Source of the DNA: Sclerotinia nivalis
Taxonomy: Eukaryota > Ascomycota > Leotiomycetes > Helotiales > Sclerotiniaceae
Direction of reading: 5' to 3'
DNA: 64,000 bases
Assembly: GCA_029531795.1 (NCBI GenBank)
Contig: JAPEIS010000007.1
Span: 62,001 to 126,000, forward strand
The notes below the pieces were generated by a model that saw nothing but the letters and a program-made list of their open reading frames with translations, made no database searches and was not told where the DNA came from. This document shows, in pieces, positions 57,981 to 64,000 of this stretch. A program made the position numbers and the translations under genes. Within the stretch, counting starts at the first letter, position 1. Each line of letters starts with the position of its first letter.

Positions 57981-60200
57981 ATGGCTACAAATAATATGCA
58001 TAATTTGACTACGCTCATAAAACGGTAATAATACTTCCTTCATATCTTCTGTCCTCTTTATTCAATCATTCAACAACCTCGACTCCATTCTCGCACTCCA
58101 AATTCCAAAAATCACACACACATCACCATACACCATTTCTCATCCATAGAACCAACAATGTCATCAATCGACCCTCGAATAACCAGCAACGAACTAACCT
58201 TCATAATCTCCAGACTCGAAGCCGCAACCTCACGCTTAGAAGATATAGCCTCATCCACTATTCCCCCACCCGGTACTCCCAAAACAAATGGAACAACCAG
58301 CGTCGCATCTCCTACCATACAAGCCGCTACTCCTCCTCCTACAGTTGTAGCTCCGACTATTAAAACCATTGTCGAAGATCCGGTTCCTGAATCAGTCAGC
58401 GAATTCGATACTTTCATTCAGGGGTCTGTGAAGAAATATGTTAATCTTAGTGATGAGATTGGTGGGGTCGTTGCGGAACAGGTAGGTTTTTGGATGTTTA
58501 TTTTTTCCTTCAGATAACCTGCTTGTGCGGCAGTGGGCTAGGTGGAGGATGGGGGGGCATCGATACTGGAGAGTCAGCGAAGCGCCATATCATTTGGGAT
58601 TAAATATTTGATTGATAAAGGGTATTATCATGGGGGCAAGCCCCCAAACCCCCATAGCTCGCTGTGCTCGAATCTTTTCAATCTAATTAGTCTGCATCCA
58701 CGACAGTGGCCCCCGGAGGGTCAGCGAAGCGTCATTCAATTGAGGGGATTTAGAAATATATGCTAACATTTACTGAACAGGCATCCGGTGTATTGAAAGC
58801 ATTTGTCGGACAGCGAAGATATATTTTAATTACTACGAAGGCGAAGAAACCTGGTATGCAAGATGAACCATTTAAAAACCTCATCAAACCTCTTCAAGAT
58901 TCATTTACTGCCGTTGATGATGTTCGAAAGTCCAATCGTGGATCACCATATTTCAATAATCTCAGTGCTGTTTCGGAAAGTATTGGTGTACTTGCTTGGG
59001 TCACAATGGATAATAAACCATATAAACATGTTGATGAATCATTGGGATCGGCGCAATACTATGGAAATAGAGTATTGAAGGAATTCAAGGAGACGTAGGT
59101 TAATTCTATTAAAATATTATCGGCTGGCCCCACTAATTTCTCTTCACAGAGACGCGAAACAAGTCGAATGGATTCAAGCCTTTTATCAAATCTTCAAAGA
59201 TCTTAGCGAATATGCCAAGAATAATTTCCCAAATGGTATCCCATGGAATCCAAAGGGAGCAGATTTAGAAGATGCTATCAACGAAGTAGATTCGAACGCT
59301 CCAGCCCCTCCTGCTCCTCATCCAAAAGCTGCCACTGGTGGAGCTGCTGCACCACCACCACCTCCGCCACCTCCTCCACCACCAGTTTTCGACGACATTC
59401 CAACAAAATCTGCACCAAAGCAGGGAGATGCAAGTGCTGGATTAGGAGCTGTTTTCTCTGAATTGAATAAGGGAGCAGATGTTACAAAGGGATTACGCAA
59501 AGTTAATGCTGAACAAATGACACATAAGAATCCTTCCTTAAGAGCAGGTGCTACCGTTCCTACTAGAAGTGATAGTCAATCTAGTATTAGTTCGAACCGT
59601 GGAAAGAGTCCTGCTCCTGGTAAGAAACCTAAGCCAGAGAGTATGAGAACTAAGAAACCTCCTGTTAAGAAGTTGGAGGGTAATAAGTGGTTTATTGTAA
59701 GTTGTTTTGCCATTGAGTAAAGCTATGGAGTTACTAATATTTGTTAAAAGGAAAACTACGAAAATGAATCCTCTTCAATTGAAATCGAAGCTTCAATTTC
59801 GCATTCGATTCTCATTTCCCGTTGCTCAAAAACTACAATCATAATTAAAGGAAAAGCAAACGCCATTTCCATTGATAATTCCCCTCGTCTTTCCCTAATA
59901 ATCGAGAGTCTCGTTTCATCAATCGATGTTATTAAAGCACAAAATTTCGAACTTCAGGTATTGGGGACATTACCAACAATTCTGATGGATCAGGTTGATG
60001 GGGCGCAAATTTATTTGGGCAAGGAAAGTTTGACCACGGAGGTTTTCACCAGTAAATGTAGTAGTGTTAATGTACTATTACCGGATTTGGAAAGTGAAGA
60101 AGGTAAGGGTGATTATAAGGAGGTACCGCTGCCGGAACAATTGAGGACTTGGATTGAAGATGGGAAGGTTAGAAGTGAGATTGTGGAACATGCTGGTTAG
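57981..60200 (+). CDS. SRV2: Adenylyl cyclase-associated protein (CAP/Srv2)
   Basis: Binds adenylyl cyclase with its N-terminus and recycles actin monomers with its C-terminus. Model: 57981-58024, 58214-58481, 58781-59094, 59150-59696, 59751-60200; 1623 nt, 540 aa, usual for the family. Exon 1 (MATNNMHNLTTLIKR) joins to LEAATSRLEDIAS, the conserved cyclase-binding helix. The longer ATG at 58158 (MSSIDPRITS) lies inside intron 1 and is rejected because it breaks this motif. Next come the helical domain (FDTFIQGSVKKYVNLSDEIG, spliced after VVAEQ), VEWIQAFYQIFKDL, a proline run with eleven prolines (about residues 270-280), a WH2-like stretch (GLRKVNAEQMTHKNPSLRAG), and the C-terminal beta-helix CARP domain (NKWFIENYENES, CSKTTIIIKGKANAISIDN). 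Intron 2 (299 bp) has an odd GC-rich insert. Confidence 0.95.
58482..58780 (+). repeat. GC-rich repeat-bearing sequence inside CAP intron 2
   Basis: The 299-bp intron contains a G-rich block, two 21-bp direct repeats (58568-58588 and 58715-58735, two mismatches, core GTCAGCGAAGCG), and a hairpin TGGGGGCAAGCCCCCA at 58631-58646 followed by another CCCCC run. Composition is unlike the AT-rich introns and flanks. It looks like a small inserted element, but its edges and type are not clear. Confidence 0.65.
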
Positions 60201-63200
60201 ACATATGGACGGGGTGTTTATCTTTGTGCGCATTGGGAGGGTGGCTGTTGGGTGGGGGGATTGAGGAGATTGAGAGATGGGAGATGGGAGGATTTGTCGG
60301 AAGGGAGAAAGTAATGTGGGATGGTTGATGATTGAACGAGAGAAATGTTATATTTTCGTATATTAGTTGCAATGTCGGATGGTATTAAAATTGTACTGTA
60401 CATTGCTATGTATGCATGTACACTTGACACCGTCTGACTGGCTGACTGATATATTTTAAAACGAGAATTTAAATACATTGTACGAGGTGTTTTGTGTATT
60501 CTATGAGATGTGTGTTTTTGTTTGCGTGTTTGTGCGGTTCATTCTAAGGAGATGGAGACTGGGAAATGGCTATAGAATCTACGATTCGCTGAGAGGAGGT
60601 ATTTATGTATAGAGTGATTTTAATTTGAAATATTGTAAATGATTTTACAAGGAGGGAAGGAGGGGAGTAGAATTAGTTGAATAGTTGATTGATTTGTTCT
60701 GCTATTCATCGATTTTTAACGGGAAATGAGGGAGCGGGTATCGGATGGAGATAGATAGTATGTGTAGATCGTATTAATACTATCTAGTAGGTGGAAATAG
60801 GATTGGAAAATGAAATTGTTGGTATATCATGTGACCAACCTCACAAGGGACTCGGAGCCGTACCACGAGCGAACTCTAGCCCCTTCCCCTTCAATATAAA
60901 TAGCCCCTTCTTTTCATAGTGTAGTAATCAAGAATCAATAATACATTACTATAATAGTACTATGTGAATAGTATCACCGGAGTGATACCAACAGAAATAG
61001 TATGGGTATAAAATCGCTTCATTGGTGTCTGGGTTCTTTATGTTTTGGGTATACGTATATAGAATCGGAATTCTCGTTATATATATGAGTTAGATTGGAG
61101 ATTGTGAATGGATGGGTAGATGGATGAATAAATGACTGTATAGATAGAGTTATAGATTATGTATTATTACAGAGACAATGAGACATTAATTGATTGAGAA
61201 AAGTTATTGGGAAAAAATTTCGATAGTAATAAGATGTGTAATGGTTGTTATTATTGGAAGAATACCATGTGATGAGTCTTAATGATGATTATTTTTGATA
61301 ATCAGATTCTGCAACAAATAGTAAGAGGAAATTGCTAGTTATATTGAGGATTATAAATAAGCTTGATAAGATAGTGAGGTTGAGATGGGGTTTGAGTGTA
61401 TATATAAGTATAAGTATAAGTGTGAGTGTGAGTGTGAGTAGGTTACGATAATGGCTGCAAATATGAAATATGGATTTGATTGATTTCATTATGTTTAAAG
61501 TATAATTGAAGAAAGAGAGAAGATAAGTGTTTTATAGTTTGTTTTGGGTTGGTGTAGAAGGTTTGCTATTGGAGGGGAACAAATACATAAAATAAGCGAG
61601 AATGAAGGATGGGGTTTTAGTAAGCGAGGAAATCTAGAGCGTAAATATTTAGAACTATTGATTTATTATTATATATAGAGATGCTTGGAGGTTGTAGTTT
61701 AGTGGGAGTAAACACTCGTAAAGTGTGGAAATTAGAGGAGCTGGAGAAGTATAAATAATATATATATTCATTGGGTATCTTATACTGTAATATATTTTAA
61801 AGTAGTGTTTTTGTAGAGGATTGATAGTTTTTAGATAGATGCAAGCGAATGTGGGTATTTTAACGGTGCGCAGATAATTACTCTAGATAGATATCGCAAT
61901 AAGAAGGAAGTTCAGAGGCATTGACCGGTTTTTGGTAGTAGGGTGAGTCAAGTGACAGATATTAGTTCCTTGGCATGGTAATAATGTTCTTTGCATATAG
62001 CAGCAAATGGTACGGAGAACTTTCGTCTGATAAGGGGTATTGAAAGATCTTGTTTAGAAGATATTTTTGAGAGTTAGTTGTACATGCACACGCAGGTCAC
62101 AAAAACCATTTGTGGTTCTTCATTTTGATATTGGATATTCCCTAATCATTAGACGGAAAGAGGGTGAGGGTTTATATAGCTTTGAGTTGGGTGTTTTGTG
62201 GTAATTTGAGTTTGGTGGGCTGGGAGATTTATAGAAGGGCAGAATGAGGAAGGAATGAGGAAGAAAAGCTGAGGAAAGTATTAGGAGAGTGAAGATTTGA
62301 TATAATCAGACGGATGGTTAGATGGGAGGCTGTAATTATACTCAATATGGTTAACCTATTCTTCCCCCAGACCTAGAGTTGAAAGGCGTATCTGTATCGT
62401 GAGGTTCGGTGATATCATTAACGAAACTTTGTTTGCCAGATGGATCAATTATGAGTTTGAGTATTGAAGCTACTATGCTTGAATGGTATAGAGATTTGTG
62501 GAGTGGGTTTAGAGACTGGACGAGTATAATGGATTTAAAGATAGAAGAATAATGGATAATAAGGGATGATGATGACAATTATTGAATAGTATAAGTTGAG
62601 TTGATAAATAAGTGTCGTATAATCGATAACGAGAATCACTGTTCTCTCATTGATGTAAATAGTTTACATTGTCTATCAATATATGAGCATCTAGATACAG
62701 ATTGTCATCAATTAAGTAATTAATCATAATTTTTCATTATGAGAAATAATCCTTAATTTACTCACAGCTCCCTTTGTTGTGCATGAAGTTTGATGATGAA
62801 CATTGTGTGGACCTCGAGCAGAACAGAGGTATTTATATAGATGGTGAGAAGGGGGATGAGATTGGGGGTGGGGTTGGGGGATGAGACAAACACACATTTG
62901 GATATGGTTGGATTTGATATTAAGTTTGGTGGTCCAAACTACATTACTGTCCGATGTAGATTGAGAAGTTTTGGTTTTGCTAGATTATGATGTGAAAAGA
63001 GAGACTAGTCGAGGAAGTGAAGATTATGTTGTGAAAAAATCCTTCAGATTTCCTAGTTCTTTTCATCATTTAATGATTAATAATCTTTCAAAAGATACTG
63101 CGAGGCTTTGCGCTTGGAAATTGGAGTGCTTCGCCAGATGTGACGGAAATTCGTGATTCCGGGGTCGTGGGATTAGTTGGAAGTTGGTTTACAGCAGAAA

Positions 63201-64000
63201 GCGAAGTAGCGATGGAAATAGGAGAGTCACGGTAGAAATCACTATTTTCGAGGGAAGTGTGTTTACCGACACTAGTTAACCATCATCACCGTCAATTCTT
63301 AGACGATACACGGTTCTGTGTATACAGATTTGGAATCTATTTTTGTGTGACTCGGAAGGGAGACTGAAGTGTAATTGTGTTAGAAGTCATGTATAGTATC
63401 GTACTTCTTAATCGGATGGAGTGCTTTGAAATTTCTGATAAGTGTAAAGGCATTCAAATTTGAGTGCAATAGGTTTATATACTAATGGGAATGAGAATTC
63501 AGGTCACGGTCGGATAAGATGGAACGTTTGAGGATTTTGGATTCAGTTGAGATATAAAAGTCTTCTATGCGTTTGGATTTGTTTCCTTTTTGTATGGATA
63601 TTTTCTTGTACATGAGGTACCAAATTATGGGGTCTGAGTTGAGTTTGGGACTGGATTTTCTGATTGGATTTGAGATTTGAAGTACTTTGTGAGATACAAT
63701 CAAAATGCTTTGGGAAGAGGTAGTGGAATGATGATGGGCAATAAAATTGTTAGTCTGAAAAGAATGATATAAAAGAGCAACTACGATAGCAACAGAATAG
63801 TGGTGACAGATATTCTTCCATTAGCAGAAAGAATATCCGGCCATTAGCGAGAAGTCGACAGCAAGAATCCAACTTGCAACATCTGGATTTATGGATATCT
63901 CATGAGTAAACACCAAGAGCAAATATAGGCAAATAAATATTAAGGAGAAATTACTTCTGACGTAAAAGTTCAGGGGGCGACACCACAGCTTCAGAGACCA
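60201..64000. other. Right-end intergenic region, no gene seen
   Basis: About 3.8 kb after CAP. Starts with the CAP 3' UTR. All ORFs are under 90 aa and unrecognised. Contains short GT/AG-rich runs (for example GTGAGTGTGAGTGTGAGT near 61418-61437) and AT-rich stretches. It may include the upstream region of a gene beyond the window. Confidence 0.5.

Noticed and set aside
58158..58517. CAP starting at the ATG at 58158 (MSSIDPRITS, 119-aa frame)
   Set aside because: The conserved CAP N-terminus is regained only by splicing 57981-58024 to 58214; the 58158 start falls inside that intron.

Overview
The window looks like nuclear DNA of a filamentous ascomycete. Genes are compact, with introns mostly of 50-70 bp, GT-AG ends and GTATGT/GTAAGT donors. 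Intergenic DNA is long and AT-rich, rich in microsatellites, and repeats show C-to-T type decay. Gene content and style fit Leotiomycetes, and my best guess is a Botrytis/Sclerotinia relative; that is inference from memory of family sequences, not a database match.

Layout. 1-3.3 kb: no gene seen. 3.3-6.0 kb (-): seven-exon OPT oligopeptide transporter. 8.4-10.4 kb (-): exocyst subunit Exo70, divergent from a single-exon cPLA2-type phospholipase with a mitochondrial-looking N-terminus (11.3-13.9 kb, +). 17.0-18.2 kb (+): PCL/Pho80-type cyclin. 18.2-34.6 kb: a gene desert of about 16 kb, very AT-rich from about 22 kb. 34.6-44.3 kb: a gene-dense block in which four of five genes are mitochondrial: carnitine acetyltransferase with both a presequence and a C-terminal AKL (CAT2), uS4m (NAM9), La protein (LHP1), mL44 (MRPL3), and a 96-aa inner-membrane protein that may be a complex I accessory subunit. 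45.2-47.0 kb: an APH-fold phosphotransferase facing a small zinc-ribbon protein. 51.2-54.0 kb (-): MCM3. 55.4-57.3 kb (-): MAK32-like PfkB protein, divergent from cyclase-associated protein CAP/SRV2 (58.0-60.2 kb, +). 60.2-64 kb: no gene seen.

Most interesting finding. Inside the desert are two short non-LTR retroelement copies in opposite orientation, at 23361-24445 (-) and 26304-27165 (+). Each is flanked by its own 14-bp target-site duplication and ends in an (AATC)n tail. Both begin exactly at the cleavage-site G of a sequence that folds as an HDV-like self-cleaving ribozyme: 7-bp P1 with a G-U first pair, 7-bp P2, 3-bp P3, a two-pair P1.1, a P4 hairpin, and a J4/2 with the expected catalytic C. 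The first copy looks intact. The second keeps P1 pairing through a double change but has lost the catalytic C by a C-to-T change. A third, 5'-truncated copy lies at 54984-55062.

Exon boundaries below were read by eye from splice consensus, reading frame and remembered family motifs. Every multi-exon model sums to a multiple of three, but none is checked against transcripts.
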